This document shows, piece after piece, positions 7,738 to 16,421 of a DNA stretch of 64,000 nucleotides. Within the stretch, counting starts at the first letter, position 1, and every line of letters begins with the position of its first letter. The stretch lies in contig NZ_AP027080.1 in the NCBI RefSeq assembly GCF_030295405.1, positions 2,356,001 to 2,420,000 of the forward strand, written 5' to 3'. Position numbers and translations under genes: made by a program. Origin of the DNA: Mesoterricola silvestris. GTDB taxonomy: Bacteria; Acidobacteriota; Holophagae; Holophagales; Holophagaceae. The notes beneath the pieces are model-generated. The model saw only the letters and a program-made list of their open reading frames with translations. It made no database searches and was not told where the DNA came from.

Positions 7738-8454
7738 CTGCAGGTTGAAGAGGATCCTGCGGTCCAGGGCGTCCAGCTCCCCCGCCTCCGTGGCGCGGTA
7801 GTGGAGGTGGAAGGCCCCCAGGGTGGCGGCGGGGCTCTTCATGGAATAGCCCAGGATGCGCAGGGCGGCCCAGGGGTCGAAGCCCGCCGGCGGCTCCGGG
7901 AGGTCGGCGTCGGGCCAGAGGCCGAAGCCCTTCTCGGCCAGGAGCTTCCAGGGGAAGGAGGCGTTGGGGTCGTGCTTGCGAACGGGGTCCACGTCGGCGT
8001 GGGCGAGGATCTGGGAGCGGGGGATGTCGTAGCGGCGCACCAGGTCGTCCAGGAGCGCCAGGAGCTTGTCGATCTGGGGCTGGGCGAAGGGCTCGAAGCC
8101 GTTGTTGTCCAGTTCGATGCCGATGGAGAGGGAATTGATGTCCCGGGAGGCCCCCCAGGCGCCGCCGCCCCCGGCGTGCCAGGCCCGGTGGTCGTCGGAG
8201 ACCAGCTGGGCCAGTTTCCCGTCCCGGCCGATGAGGTAGTGGCTGCTCACGGGCCCGCCGGAATTCTCGGTCTTGAGGATCCGCAGGGCCTCGTCGAAGG
8301 TGGTGCAGGCCGTGTGGTGGATGATGATCATCTGGGGCCGGCGGGCGTTGAAGTTGGGCGAGGGGGACCACTGCGCCATGGGGTTGCGGGGCGCCTGGTG
8401 GCAGGCGGCGCCCAGGAGGAGCACGGCGGCGAGGGCGGGAAGGGCGGCCTTCAT
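7666..8454 (-). CDS. N-acetylmuramoyl-L-alanine amidase (AmpD/PGRP type), exported
   Basis: A 262-residue zinc amidase that cuts the bond between MurNAc and L-Ala of the stem peptide. Residues 1-18 are a signal sequence ending in a weak lipobox (LLGAAC, Cys18). The amidase_2 domain shows the first zinc His in IIIHHTA (residues 43-49), GGPVSSHYLIGRDGK, RAWHAGGG, and the second zinc site HADVDPVRKHDP, which also carries the catalytic Lys/Asp region. A C-terminal helical tail of about 70 residues resembles a small peptidoglycan-binding module. Its start overlaps the stop of the decarboxylase-like gene by ATGA. A second, related amidase lies at 14.7-15.5 kb. Confidence 0.9.
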   Translation of the reverse strand: MKAALPALAAVLLLGAACHQAPRNPMAQWSPSPNFNARRPQMIIIHHTACTTFDEALRILKTENSGGPVSSHYLIGRDGKLAQLVSDDHRAWHAGGGGAWGASRDINSLSIGIELDNNGFEPFAQPQIDKLLALLDDLVRRYDIPRSQILAHADVDPVRKHDPNASFPWKLLAEKGFGLWPDADLPEPPAGFDPWAALRILGYSMKSPAATLGAFHLHYRATEAGELDALDRRILFNLQSRQLGTAGLPHQDLGLPGDQVIR

Positions 8455-9806
8455 TTGCCGGTGTTGCGGAAGATGTCGCCGAAGCCCCCGCGGCGGCGGA
8501 TGACCCGTACCCGGTTGCCGTCCACCAGCAGTTCGGCGGGCATGGGACGGGAATTGTATTCGCTGGCCATGGAGAACCCGTAGGCGCCCGCGTCGAGGAT
8601 GGCCAGGAGATCGCCCGCGGCGGCGCGGGGCAGGGTGCGGGCCTCGGCGAGGATGTCGCCGGTCTCGCACACGTCGCCGGCGATGTCCACGGTGACCGGA
8701 TCGGCGGACTTGCCCAGGACGCGCACGCGGTGGTAGGCCTGGTAGAGGATGGGGCGCATGAGGGTGTTGAAGCCCGCGTCCACGTTCACGAAGGTCTTGA
8801 CCGGGGTCTGCTTGACGGTGTTGACGCGCACCAGGACGAAGCCCGAGCCCCCCACGAAGAAACGCCCCGGCTCCAGCCACAGGGTGGGCTCGTAGCCCGC
8901 GGCGGCCACGCCCTCCTTCCAGATGGGCTCCAGGGCCCTGGCCAGGTCCTCGGGGGACATGACCGCCTGGCCGTCCTTGTAGGGGATGCCCAGTCCGCCG
9001 CCCAGGTCCACGAAGGCCAGGCGCAGGCCCAGCTTGTCCTTGAGCTCCTTGACGAACGCCAGCATCTTCTTCGCGGTGAGGGTGTAGCCCTCGGTTTCGG
9101 TGATCTGGGAGCCGATGTGGCAGTGCAGGCCCTCGATGCGGATCTCGGGCATGGCCTTGGCCTGCTCGTAGGCGCGCAGGGCGATGCCGTCCTGGAGGTG
9201 GAGGCCGAACTTGGATTCGGTGATGCCGGTGTTGATCTGGTGGATGGTGTGGGGGTCCACCCCCGGGTTCACCCGGAAGCTGATGCGGGCCTGCTTCTTC
9301 TGGCGGCGGGCCTCGTCCCGCACCTGGCCCAGCTCGTCCAGGGAATCCACGTTGAGCACGGCGCCCAGGGCGATGGCGCGGCGCAGTTCGGCGGGGTTCT
9401 TGGAGGAGGAGGTGAACATGATCTCGGAGCCCTTGTACCCCGTCCGCAGCGCCCACTCGATCTCGCCCAGGGAGACCACCTCGGCGCCGAGGCCCTCGCC
9501 CTTCAGGAGGCCGATGATGGACGGGTTGGTGTTGGCCTTGAGGGCGTAGAGCACCCGGAGTTTCGGAAACCGGGGCGCGAAGGCGGCCTTGAGGGAGGCC
9601 ACCTGGCCGCGGATGTGGGCCTGGTCGTAGACGTAGAGCGGCGTGCCGTGGGCGGAGGCCAGGCCCTGGAGGACCCTGGCCACGGCCGGATCGCCGGCCT
9701 TGTCCGCCCTGACGGCCACCAGGGCCTCGTGGAGGGTGGGGTCCGCGGCCCGCAGCAGGGCCGGGGCGAGCAGAAGCAGGGCGAGGCTGAGGGGGCGCAA
9801 GGACAC
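8451..9806 (-). CDS. Diaminopimelate decarboxylase-like PLP enzyme with signal peptide
   Basis: A 451-residue fold-III PLP decarboxylase. The LysA set is complete: PLP Lys90 in YALKANTN, the HCHIGSQI loop, GGGLGIPY for phosphate binding, EPGRFFVG, CETGDILA with the active-site Cys of the partner subunit, and DAGAYGFSMASEYNSRP. LysA turns meso-diaminopimelate into L-lysine in the cytoplasm. This copy begins with MSLRPLSLALLLLAPALLRAAD, which reads as a cleavable Sec signal, so it should act in the periplasm. It stands between an L,D-transpeptidase gene (10 nt) and an amidase gene (4-nt overlap). Alternatives are a racemase or a decarboxylase for another D-configured or amidated stem amino acid. 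The family call is firm; the substrate is not. Confidence 0.85.
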   Translation of the reverse strand: MSLRPLSLALLLLAPALLRAADPTLHEALVAVRADKAGDPAVARVLQGLASAHGTPLYVYDQAHIRGQVASLKAAFAPRFPKLRVLYALKANTNPSIIGLLKGEGLGAEVVSLGEIEWALRTGYKGSEIMFTSSSKNPAELRRAIALGAVLNVDSLDELGQVRDEARRQKKQARISFRVNPGVDPHTIHQINTGITESKFGLHLQDGIALRAYEQAKAMPEIRIEGLHCHIGSQITETEGYTLTAKKMLAFVKELKDKLGLRLAFVDLGGGLGIPYKDGQAVMSPEDLARALEPIWKEGVAAAGYEPTLWLEPGRFFVGGSGFVLVRVNTVKQTPVKTFVNVDAGFNTLMRPILYQAYHRVRVLGKSADPVTVDIAGDVCETGDILAEARTLPRAAAGDLLAILDAGAYGFSMASEYNSRPMPAELLVDGNRVRVIRRRGGFGDIFRNTGK

Positions 9807-9816
9807 GGGGACTCCC

Positions 9817-10635
9817 TTAGGGGTGGAGGGCGGCGGGCAGGTTCCAGGCGGTCCTGGCGGATTCCAGCAGCTCCCCGGGGAGCTGCACGAGGAGCGGGTT
9901 CAGGGCCGGGTCCAGCCATTCCAGGACGAGGAGGAGGTCGTCGGGGGCCAGGGCCGTGCAGCCCGAGGTGGCCTCGCCGGGGGCGGGGGCCACGTGAAGG
10001 AAGATGCAGCTTCCGGCGCCCTTGATGGGGCGCTGGTCGTTGTAGTGGATCACCGCCAGCCAGCGGTAGTGGTCCGTGCCCAGGCGCAGGCGCTCCGCGG
10101 AGCGCCAGGTGGGGGCCGGGCCGGCGCGCACGATGCGCCCGTAGTCGGCGTGGTCGGGGTCGTCCACGCAGCGGTCGCACTCGGTGGAGGCGCGGTAGGG
10201 CAGCTTGACCCCCGGGGGCGCCTGGGGCGCGTAGCCCCACATGCCGCCGAAGGTGAGGACCCCCGCGGGGGAACGCCCGTCGCCCTCGCGCTTGGCGGGG
10301 CCCGGGGCGGGGGGCACCGGCGCGCCGTCGTCGCTGCGCCAGGCCAGGCCCGATTTCCCGAGCCACACGGGAAGGGGCGCGCCGACCTTCACCAGGGCCC
10401 CCCCGGCGCGCTCGAAGCGCTGCAGGAAGCCCCTGCTGGCGTTCCAGCCCGGGGCGGTGACCAGGAGCACCTGGCCCGAGGCGGCGAATTCGGCGGAGCG
10501 GTCCCGCAGGGCCCCGGGGGGGACCGCCGGGGCCTGCGCGCCCAGGGCCAGGGCGGCCAGGAACGCCAGGAGGATCGGGGCGCGCCTCCCCTTGCCTGGG
10601 GCCGGGTGGGTTCCACGGGTGCTGGGGTTGGACAT
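9817..10635 (-). CDS. L,D-transpeptidase family protein (YkuD domain)
   Basis: A 272-residue exported protein, with an N-terminal hydrophobic segment at about residues 20-34. The YkuD signature is present: SCIFLHVAPAPGEATSGCTAL, written here in two parts as SCIFLHV (conserved His) and EATSGCTAL with catalytic Cys226. Members cross-link stem peptides through L,D-bonds or act as carboxypeptidases. The long insert before the signature (DRCVDDPDHADYGRIV) matches the YkuD/ErfK-like subgroup often labelled L,D-peptidoglycan transpeptidase. It is first in the three-gene minus-strand operon with the decarboxylase and amidase. Only 35 bp separate its start from the divergent beta-lactamase-like gene, so the two promoters must overlap. 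Confidence 0.82.
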   Translation of the reverse strand: MSNPSTRGTHPAPGKGRRAPILLAFLAALALGAQAPAVPPGALRDRSAEFAASGQVLLVTAPGWNASRGFLQRFERAGGALVKVGAPLPVWLGKSGLAWRSDDGAPVPPAPGPAKREGDGRSPAGVLTFGGMWGYAPQAPPGVKLPYRASTECDRCVDDPDHADYGRIVRAGPAPTWRSAERLRLGTDHYRWLAVIHYNDQRPIKGAGSCIFLHVAPAPGEATSGCTALAPDDLLLVLEWLDPALNPLLVQLPGELLESARTAWNLPAALHP

Positions 10636-10670
10636 AAGGTGAGCATAATGGAATTGTCCAAGGAGAGGAA

Positions 10671-11579
10671 ATGCTCAAATCGTTCCGTGCGTGGACACTT
10701 TTCCTCGCGGCCCTGGGCTGCCTCCAGGCCCAGGGGGGGCCCTCCTGGACCTGGACCCGCATGGAGGGGGAGGTGACCCGCCTCGCCGACGCCGTGGAGG
10801 GCCGGGTGGGGGTGTTCATCCAGAGCCTGGACACGGGGGAGAGCTTCGCCCTGAGGGCGGACGAGGTCTTCCCCGCCGCCAGCACCATCAAGCTGGCCCT
10901 CCTCCTGGAACTGTACCGCCAGTGCGAAAGGCCCGGCCCCCGCCTCACGGACCCCTACCTCCTGGACCCCCGGGACCTGGCCGAGGACAGCGCCATCCTG
11001 GGGAACCTGGCCCCCGGGACCCGCCTGACCCTGCGGGACCTGGCCCTGTTCACGGTGGTGGTGAGCGACAACAGCGCCACCAACATCCTCATGGACCGGG
11101 TGGGCATGGACCGGGTCAACGCGGGCCTGGACGCCCTGGGCCTCCGCCGCACCCGGCTGCGCCGGAAGATGATGGACGCCCAGGCCGCCCGCGAGGGCCG
11201 GGAGAACCTGGCCACCCCCCGGGAGCTGGCCGGGCTCCTCCTGGAGATCCACCGGGGCCGGACCCTCGCCCCGGAATCCCGGTGCGATCTCATGAAGCTC
11301 CTGGCCATCCCCAAGGACAGCTACCTCGCCCGCCTCCTGCCCGATGGCCTGGCCGTCGCCGACAAGACCGGCTCCCTCCCGGGCGTGCGCAACGACGTGG
11401 GCATCGTCTTCGTGAAGAACCGCCCCTTCGTCGTCGCCGTGATGGCCTCCCACCTCCGGGACGACCGGGAAGGGGAGGCCGTCATCGGCCGCATCGCCCG
11501 GAGCGCCGCGGCGTGGATGGAACTGGCGGGGGCCGCCTCGGCGGAGGGCAGGGTGAACGGTACGCTCCAGGTCCGGTAG
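10671..11579 (+). CDS. Class A beta-lactamase-like serine hydrolase
   Basis: A 302-residue exported protein with a signal peptide at residues 1-20. The class A active-site triad of motifs is intact: Ser71-x-x-Lys74 (STIK), Ser132-Asp133-Asn134, and Lys232-Thr233-Gly234. The omega-loop region reads EGRENLATPRE, so the usual Glu166-x-x-x-Asn170 arrangement is not obvious. That makes efficient penicillin hydrolysis less certain; it may act on D-Ala-containing peptides. A strong AAGGAG ribosome site precedes the ATG. It opens a plus-strand run with the NlpC/P60, epimerase and C26 genes, though 47 bp separate it from the next gene. Confidence 0.88.
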   Translation: MLKSFRAWTLFLAALGCLQAQGGPSWTWTRMEGEVTRLADAVEGRVGVFIQSLDTGESFALRADEVFPAASTIKLALLLELYRQCERPGPRLTDPYLLDPRDLAEDSAILGNLAPGTRLTLRDLALFTVVVSDNSATNILMDRVGMDRVNAGLDALGLRRTRLRRKMMDAQAAREGRENLATPRELAGLLLEIHRGRTLAPESRCDLMKLLAIPKDSYLARLLPDGLAVADKTGSLPGVRNDVGIVFVKNRPFVVAVMASHLRDDREGEAVIGRIARSAAAWMELAGAASAEGRVNGTLQVR

Positions 11580-11626
11580 CCTTGTGACATGATGTAGCAA
11601 CTTCCCCCTTCGGTCCGAGGTCCTCC

Positions 11627-12499
11627 ATGCGCCCTGCCTTCCTCCGCGGCCTCATCGCCCCCCTCCTGGCGGCCCTTTGCGCCTGGGCCGCGGACCCTCC
11701 CGCCCACGTGGTGGTCCGGCCCGTGGCGAACCTCTTCTCGGGGCCCGGGGCGGACGCGGACGTGGTTTCCCAGGCCCTCCTGGGGGCCCGGGTGGCGGAG
11801 CTGGAACGCAGGGACGGCTGGGTGCGGATCCAGGGCGACGACGGCTACGCGGGCTGGGCCGAAGCCTCGGCCCTGCGGGCCCTGAAGGCCGGCGAAGGGT
11901 ACCCCGCCGGCGCCAAGGTCGAAGTGGACGTGCTGGGCGCCAACGTCTACCGGGAACCGGATGTGACCCGCCACGCCCCGGTGCTCACCGCGCCCTTCGG
12001 CGCGGTCCTGGAGCGGGCCCCGGGCCCCCAGGACAGCGCGCGCTGGCTGGGGGTGAGGCTTCCGGATGGCCGCGCCGCATGGATCCAGAGCGGCGACGTG
12101 CGCACGGACTTCAGGCCCATCGGCATCGAGGCCTCCCTGGACCTGGCCCGGCGCTTCCTGGGCGTGAACTACACCTGGGGGGGCTGCTCCTCCTTCGGGT
12201 TCGACTGCTCGGGCTTCACCCAGGCCATCCTCCGCCGGCGGGGCGCCATCCTCCCCCGGGACGCCAACGTCCAGGCGGAATGGCCGGGCCTGGCGCCCGT
12301 GAAGGACCGCGCCGACCTGGAACCCGGCGATCTGCTCTTCTTCGGCAAGGACAAGGACCACATCACCCACACCGGGATGTACCTCGGCAAGGGCGCCTTC
12401 ATCCACGACACACCCAGGATTCGCCCCATGGTGCAGATCTCGGACCTCGGCAGCCCCGAATGGTCCGCCATCCTCGTGGCGATGCGGAGGCTCAAGTGA
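11627..12499 (+). CDS. SH3/NlpC-P60 gamma-D-glutamyl endopeptidase (YkfC-like)
   Basis: A 290-residue exported cysteine peptidase. After a signal peptide (residues 1-21) come two SH3-like wall-binding modules (about 25-85 and 95-158), then the NlpC/P60 catalytic domain with Cys184 (FDCSGF), His238 (THTGMYLG) and His250 (FIHDTP). This order is that of YkfC, which cuts between gamma-D-Glu and the diamino acid, leaving L-Ala-D-Glu. The next gene encodes the epimerase for exactly that dipeptide and overlaps this stop codon by GTGA, which strongly supports the assignment. Confidence 0.92.
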   Translation: MRPAFLRGLIAPLLAALCAWAADPPAHVVVRPVANLFSGPGADADVVSQALLGARVAELERRDGWVRIQGDDGYAGWAEASALRALKAGEGYPAGAKVEVDVLGANVYREPDVTRHAPVLTAPFGAVLERAPGPQDSARWLGVRLPDGRAAWIQSGDVRTDFRPIGIEASLDLARRFLGVNYTWGGCSSFGFDCSGFTQAILRRRGAILPRDANVQAEWPGLAPVKDRADLEPGDLLFFGKDKDHITHTGMYLGKGAFIHDTPRIRPMVQISDLGSPEWSAILVAMRRLK

Positions 12500-13626
12500 A
12501 ACGACGCGAACTCTTCCAGGCACTGGCCGCGGCGACCGCGGGTTCGGCGCTCCTCGGGCGGGACCTGCTGGACGCGCCCCCGGCCCCGGCCGCGGCCCCC
12601 CGGGCCCCGGGCTTCACCACCCGGATCCGGCGCCTGGAGCTCCGGCACACCTGGACCACCACCATGTCCTCCAGCGCCTACCGGGACACCCTGCACGCCG
12701 AGTTCACCCGGGACGGGATCACGGGCTACGGGGAGGGCGCCGGCATCGTGCGCTACCAGCAGAGCGCCCTGGGCGGGCAGCAGGCCCTGGAGGCCGTGGC
12801 CTCCCTCATCACCGGCGGCGACCCCTGGACCTTCGACAAGCTCCTGGCGGAGCTGGACCGGCGCCTGCCCGGGCAGCGCGCGGCCCTGGCCGCCGTGGAC
12901 CTGGCCCTCTTCGACTGGATGGGCAAGAAGCTGGGGGTGCCCGTGTACCGCCACTTCGGCCTGGACCCCGCCGACGCCGCCGTCACCAACATGTCCATCG
13001 GCATCGACACCCCGGAGATCACCCGCCAGAAGGTGCGCGAGGCCGAGGACTTCCCCGTCCTCAAGATCAAGGTGGGCCTGGCCACGGACGAGGCCACCCT
13101 CGAGGCGGTGCGCAGCGTCACGAAAAAGCCCCTGCGGGTGGACGCCAACGAGGGCTGGACCAGCAAGGAGGAGGCGGCCCGCAAGATCAACTGGCTGGAA
13201 TCCCAGGGGGTGCAGCTCATCGAGCAGCCCCTGCCCGCGCACATGGTGGAGGAGCACCGGTGGATCCGGAACCACGTGCACATCCCCATCTTCGCGGACG
13301 AGGCCTGCCACTCCGCCCAGGACATCCCCAGGCTGCGGGAATCCTTCGACGGCATCGTGGTGAAGCTGGACAAGGCGGGGGGGCTCCTGGAGGCCTACCG
13401 CCAGCTCACCGTGGCCAAGGCCCTGGGCATGAAGACCATGATCGGGTGCATGGTGTCCAGCTCCTGCTCCATCACCGCCGCGGCCCACCTCTCCCCCCTG
13501 GCGGACTACGCGGACCTGGACGGGTTCCTGCTCATCGCCAACGACCCCTACGTGGGCGTGACGGCGAAGAAGGGCAAGCTCATCCTGCCCGGCGCTCCGG
13601 GCCTCGGCGTGCGGCTGGTGCGATGA
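12496..13626 (+). CDS. L-Ala-D/L-Glu (dipeptide) epimerase, enolase superfamily, Tat signal
   Basis: A 376-residue muconate-lactonizing-type enzyme that inverts L-Ala-D-Glu to L-Ala-L-Glu so that ordinary peptidases can use it. Catalytic residues are visible: KIKVG (Lys-x-Lys), metal ligands in DANEGW, EQPL and ADEAC, and the second base in VVKLDKAGG. The GTG start at 12496 overlaps the NlpC/P60 stop. The first residues, VKRRELFQALAAATAGSALLG, form a twin-arginine signal followed by an Ala/Pro linker. Cytoplasmic epimerases such as YkfB lack such a signal, so this one appears to work in the periplasm after folding. Other dipeptide epimerase specificities cannot be excluded. Confidence 0.88.
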   Translation: MKRRELFQALAAATAGSALLGRDLLDAPPAPAAAPRAPGFTTRIRRLELRHTWTTTMSSSAYRDTLHAEFTRDGITGYGEGAGIVRYQQSALGGQQALEAVASLITGGDPWTFDKLLAELDRRLPGQRAALAAVDLALFDWMGKKLGVPVYRHFGLDPADAAVTNMSIGIDTPEITRQKVREAEDFPVLKIKVGLATDEATLEAVRSVTKKPLRVDANEGWTSKEEAARKINWLESQGVQLIEQPLPAHMVEEHRWIRNHVHIPIFADEACHSAQDIPRLRESFDGIVVKLDKAGGLLEAYRQLTVAKALGMKTMIGCMVSSSCSITAAAHLSPLADYADLDGFLLIANDPYVGVTAKKGKLILPGAPGLGVRLVR

Positions 13627-14720
13627 GGCTCCTGGCCCTGTTCCTGGCCTTCGGCCTGGGCCTGGGGGCCCAGGAGCGCTTCCTGGACGCGCCCCGGCCC
13701 GCCCACGACGGCCCCCGGCTGGTGGTGTTCAACCCCACGGTGTGGAACCTCCGGTGCCTGGCCGCGCTGCGGGAGCGGGGCATCCTGGAGGTTCCCGGCC
13801 TCACGGTCATCGGGGTCTACGGCGTGCGCCAGAAGGAGGACTTCGAGGCCTCCAGGCGCTTCGCCGCGGAGCCCGGCCACGGGTGGATCCGCTTCCACGC
13901 CGTCACCGCGCCCCTGGCCGAGGCCGAGCTCTATGCCCGCAACGCCTGCACCCCGGACTTCGAGGCCGTGGCGTCCCGCTCCGACGGGGTCGTGTTCTTC
14001 GGCGGGCCGGATATCCCCGCGGCCCTCCTCCACCAGAAGACGAATTTCCTCTCCGAAGTGGACGACCCCCACCGGAACCGCCTGGAGCTCTCGGCCATCT
14101 TCCACCTGCTGGGGGGAACCCAGGACCCCCGCGCCACGCCCCTGCTGGCGTCCCGCCCGGCCTTCCCGGTCCTGGGCATCTGCCTGGGCTTCCAGAGCCT
14201 GAACGTGGGCACCGGCGGGACCCTCGCGCAGGACATCTGGACCGGCGTCTACGGCGCCGCCAGCGTGGAGGACGCCATCGCGCTGGGGCCCGAGCAGTGG
14301 CACAGCAACCCCTACAGGCGCCTCTTCCCCCAGGAAAAGCTCATGTCCTTCACCTTCCACACGCTCCAACTGGGGGAGGGCCGCTTCCTCAAGGGGGCCG
14401 GCTTCGGCCCGGGGGACCATCCCCGCGTCCTCAGCGCCCACCATCAGGCGGTGACCCAGGTGGCGGAAGGATGGCGCGTGCTGGCCACCTCCCGGGACGG
14501 GAGGCTCGTGGAGGCCATGGAGCACCGGCGCTTTCCCAACGTGCTGGGGGTCCAGTTCCACCCGGAGCACCTCCATCTCTGGGAGACGGGGCCGGGCTAC
14601 CGCCAGCGCCCGGAGGATGTCCCCGGGAGCTGCGGCGCGAACCTGGCGGGGACGCCCCGGAGCCTGGAATTCCACAAGGCGGTGTGGGCCTGGCTGGGCA
14701 AGGCCCTCAGGGAGCGGTGA
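13623..14720 (+). CDS. Exported C26-type class I glutamine-amidotransferase-fold hydrolase
   Basis: A 365-residue protein with a signal peptide (MRLLALFLAFGLGLGAQ). The class I amidotransferase nucleophile elbow is GICLGFQSLN, and the His/Glu of the triad are in GVQFHPEH. Peptidase C26 members such as PuuD and gamma-glutamyl hydrolase cut gamma-glutamyl amide bonds. Export plus overlap (ATGA) with the dipeptide epimerase suggest it acts on gamma-linked D-Glu of stem peptides, but that is inference from position. The insert between the nucleophile and the His, about 130 residues, is longer than in PuuD. Its 3' end overlaps the convergent amidase by 14 bp. Confidence 0.8.
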   Translation: MRLLALFLAFGLGLGAQERFLDAPRPAHDGPRLVVFNPTVWNLRCLAALRERGILEVPGLTVIGVYGVRQKEDFEASRRFAAEPGHGWIRFHAVTAPLAEAELYARNACTPDFEAVASRSDGVVFFGGPDIPAALLHQKTNFLSEVDDPHRNRLELSAIFHLLGGTQDPRATPLLASRPAFPVLGICLGFQSLNVGTGGTLAQDIWTGVYGAASVEDAIALGPEQWHSNPYRRLFPQEKLMSFTFHTLQLGEGRFLKGAGFGPGDHPRVLSAHHQAVTQVAEGWRVLATSRDGRLVEAMEHRRFPNVLGVQFHPEHLHLWETGPGYRQRPEDVPGSCGANLAGTPRSLEFHKAVWAWLGKALRER

Positions 14721-15480
14721 GCACGTCCAGGATGGCGGCGGTTTCGGCGTCGGGCCTGCCGTCGTAGACGGCGGGGCGGTACTTCATCTGGAAGTTGCCC
14801 AGGATCCGGGTGGTGACGGCGTCGAAGCGGCCCGTGGCCGGGATCTCGAAGCCGTGGCGGGCGAGGCGCTCCTGGAACCACGCGGCGTCGGGCGGGGCGG
14901 CCTCGAAGGCCGGTTTGCGCGCGGCCACCTTGGCGGGGTCGGGCCAGGTGATCAGGCCCTCGTCGGCCAGGCGCTTCCAGGGGAAGGTGGGGCCCGGGTC
15001 CACCTTGCGCATGGGCGCGATGTCGCTGTGGCCCAGGACGCGGTCGGGGCGGATCCCGTGGCGCGCGACGATCTGCTTCACCAGGGCGACGACGGCGTCG
15101 ATCTGCTCCGGGGGGTAGGCGTGGTAGACGACCTTGCCGTCGGGGCCCGCCACGTCGCCCAGGTTCTGGATCTCGATGCCGATGGAGGCGGCGTTGAGCT
15201 GGGTCTGGCCCTTCCAGGAGCTGGCCCCGGCGTGCCAGGCCCGCCGGTCCTCGTCCACCAGGCGGTAGACCTCCACGGGGCTGTCCCGCACCAGGTAGTG
15301 GGCGCTCACGTTGTCCTCGGTGAGGATCTTCATGGAGCGGTCCCAGGGTTCGCCGGTGAAGTGGAGGATGAGGAACTGGACCCGGCTGTCCTGGCTTTTC
15401 GCGTGGCGGGAGGCGTCGATGGCGGGGCGGGCGCAGCCCGCCGCGAGGAGCAGGAGGAGGCAGGGAAGGGCGAATCTCAT
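14707..15480 (-). CDS. N-acetylmuramoyl-L-alanine amidase, AmiD-like lipoprotein
   Basis: A 257-residue zinc amidase. A lipoprotein signal ends in LLAAGC (Cys16), placing it on a membrane facing the periplasm. The amidase_2 domain has its first zinc His in FLILHFTG, then NVSAHYLVR and RAWHAGASSW, and the second zinc motif HSDIAPMRKVDPGP. The C-terminal 70 residues (FDAVTTRILGNFQMKY, GRPDAETAAILDVL) look like a peptidoglycan-binding PG_binding_1 unit, as in E. coli AmiD. It is the last gene of a six-gene minus-strand run; its start overlaps the kinase stop by ATGA. It is a paralogue of the 7.7-8.5 kb amidase. Confidence 0.92.
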   Translation of the reverse strand: MRFALPCLLLLLAAGCARPAIDASRHAKSQDSRVQFLILHFTGEPWDRSMKILTEDNVSAHYLVRDSPVEVYRLVDEDRRAWHAGASSWKGQTQLNAASIGIEIQNLGDVAGPDGKVVYHAYPPEQIDAVVALVKQIVARHGIRPDRVLGHSDIAPMRKVDPGPTFPWKRLADEGLITWPDPAKVAARKPAFEAAPPDAAWFQERLARHGFEIPATGRFDAVTTRILGNFQMKYRPAVYDGRPDAETAAILDVLTAP

Positions 15481-16421
15481 GGGAGGGGCTCCTCGGGGGG
15501 GACGCCGGCGGCGGCCAGGGCCAGGCGGGCCGCGGCGTGTTCGCCCCGGCTGGTGCGGACGGCGAAGGGCGTGCCGGGGGGCAGGGCTTCGCGCATGGTT
15601 TCGGGGATGAGGGGGTGGAGGGTGGCGGCGCGGCCGCTGAGGGCCACGGGGCGGGGGCCGTACCGGCCCAGGAGGGCCCCGGCGAGGCGGGCCAGTTCGG
15701 TTCCGGCGGCCCGGAGGATGTGCCGGGCCGCGGGGTCCCGGTCCGCGGCCCGGGCCACGGCCAGGGCCAGGCGCCCCACGTCGCCGCGGGTTCCGCTGTA
15801 GACGGTCCTGCGGGTGTGGGCCCAGTCGTCCCCGCCCACCAGATCGAAGAGTTCCTGGGCCAGGGGGGATTCCCGCCAGGCTCCGGGCCGCTCGTCCTCC
15901 CTGCGCCACACGTGGCGGAGGCCCTCCCGGGCGATCCAGAACCCGCCGCCCCCGTCGTCGATGAGGACGCCGCGGCCCCCGGCGCGGTGCATCTCCCCGG
16001 CCGCGTCGATGAAGACGCCCACGGAACCGGTGCCCGCGTACACGACGTAGCCCTGTCCCGGGGGGAAGAGGTCCAGGTACGTGGTCTCGATGTCGCTGCT
16101 CAGGGACACGGCGTCCTCGGGCAGGCCCAGGGGCGCGGCCACGAGCCGGGCCAGGACGTCCCCGGCGGCCCCGAACCCCGTGAGCCCCGCGTGGACCCGC
16201 ACGGGGCGCCCCGCGGCCAGCACGGCCCGGGCCAGCTCCCCCAGGACGGTTTCCACCCGGGCCTGGCCGGGTCCGTAGAGGTCCATGGCGCTGAAGCCCG
16301 CCACGGAGCCTTCCGCCACGATATCCCCCGGGGGCGTGGCCAGGGCCCAGCGGGTGGCGGTGCCCCCCGCGTCGATGCCCAGGGCCAGGAATCGGGGCGG
16401 CTCGTGATCATGGGGTTCCAT
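15477..16421 (-). CDS. BadF/BadG-type N-acetyl amino-sugar kinase (MurK/NagK-like)
   Basis: A 314-residue ASKHA-fold kinase. The phosphate-1 loop is GIDAGGTATRWAL, the central Asp lies in SLSSDIETTYL, phosphate-2 is VVYAGTGSVGV, and the DDGGGGFWIAREG segment is diagnostic of BadF-type sugar kinases. Clostridial MurK of this family phosphorylates both MurNAc and GlcNAc. With MurQ in the same operon the likely product is MurNAc-6-phosphate, since MurQ needs that substrate and no PTS MurNAc transporter is present. It is cytoplasmic. Both ends overlap its neighbours. Confidence 0.87.
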   Translation of the reverse strand: MEPHDHEPPRFLALGIDAGGTATRWALATPPGDIVAEGSVAGFSAMDLYGPGQARVETVLGELARAVLAAGRPVRVHAGLTGFGAAGDVLARLVAAPLGLPEDAVSLSSDIETTYLDLFPPGQGYVVYAGTGSVGVFIDAAGEMHRAGGRGVLIDDGGGGFWIAREGLRHVWRREDERPGAWRESPLAQELFDLVGGDDWAHTRRTVYSGTRGDVGRLALAVARAADRDPAARHILRAAGTELARLAGALLGRYGPRPVALSGRAATLHPLIPETMREALPPGTPFAVRTSRGEHAAARLALAAAGVPPEEPLP

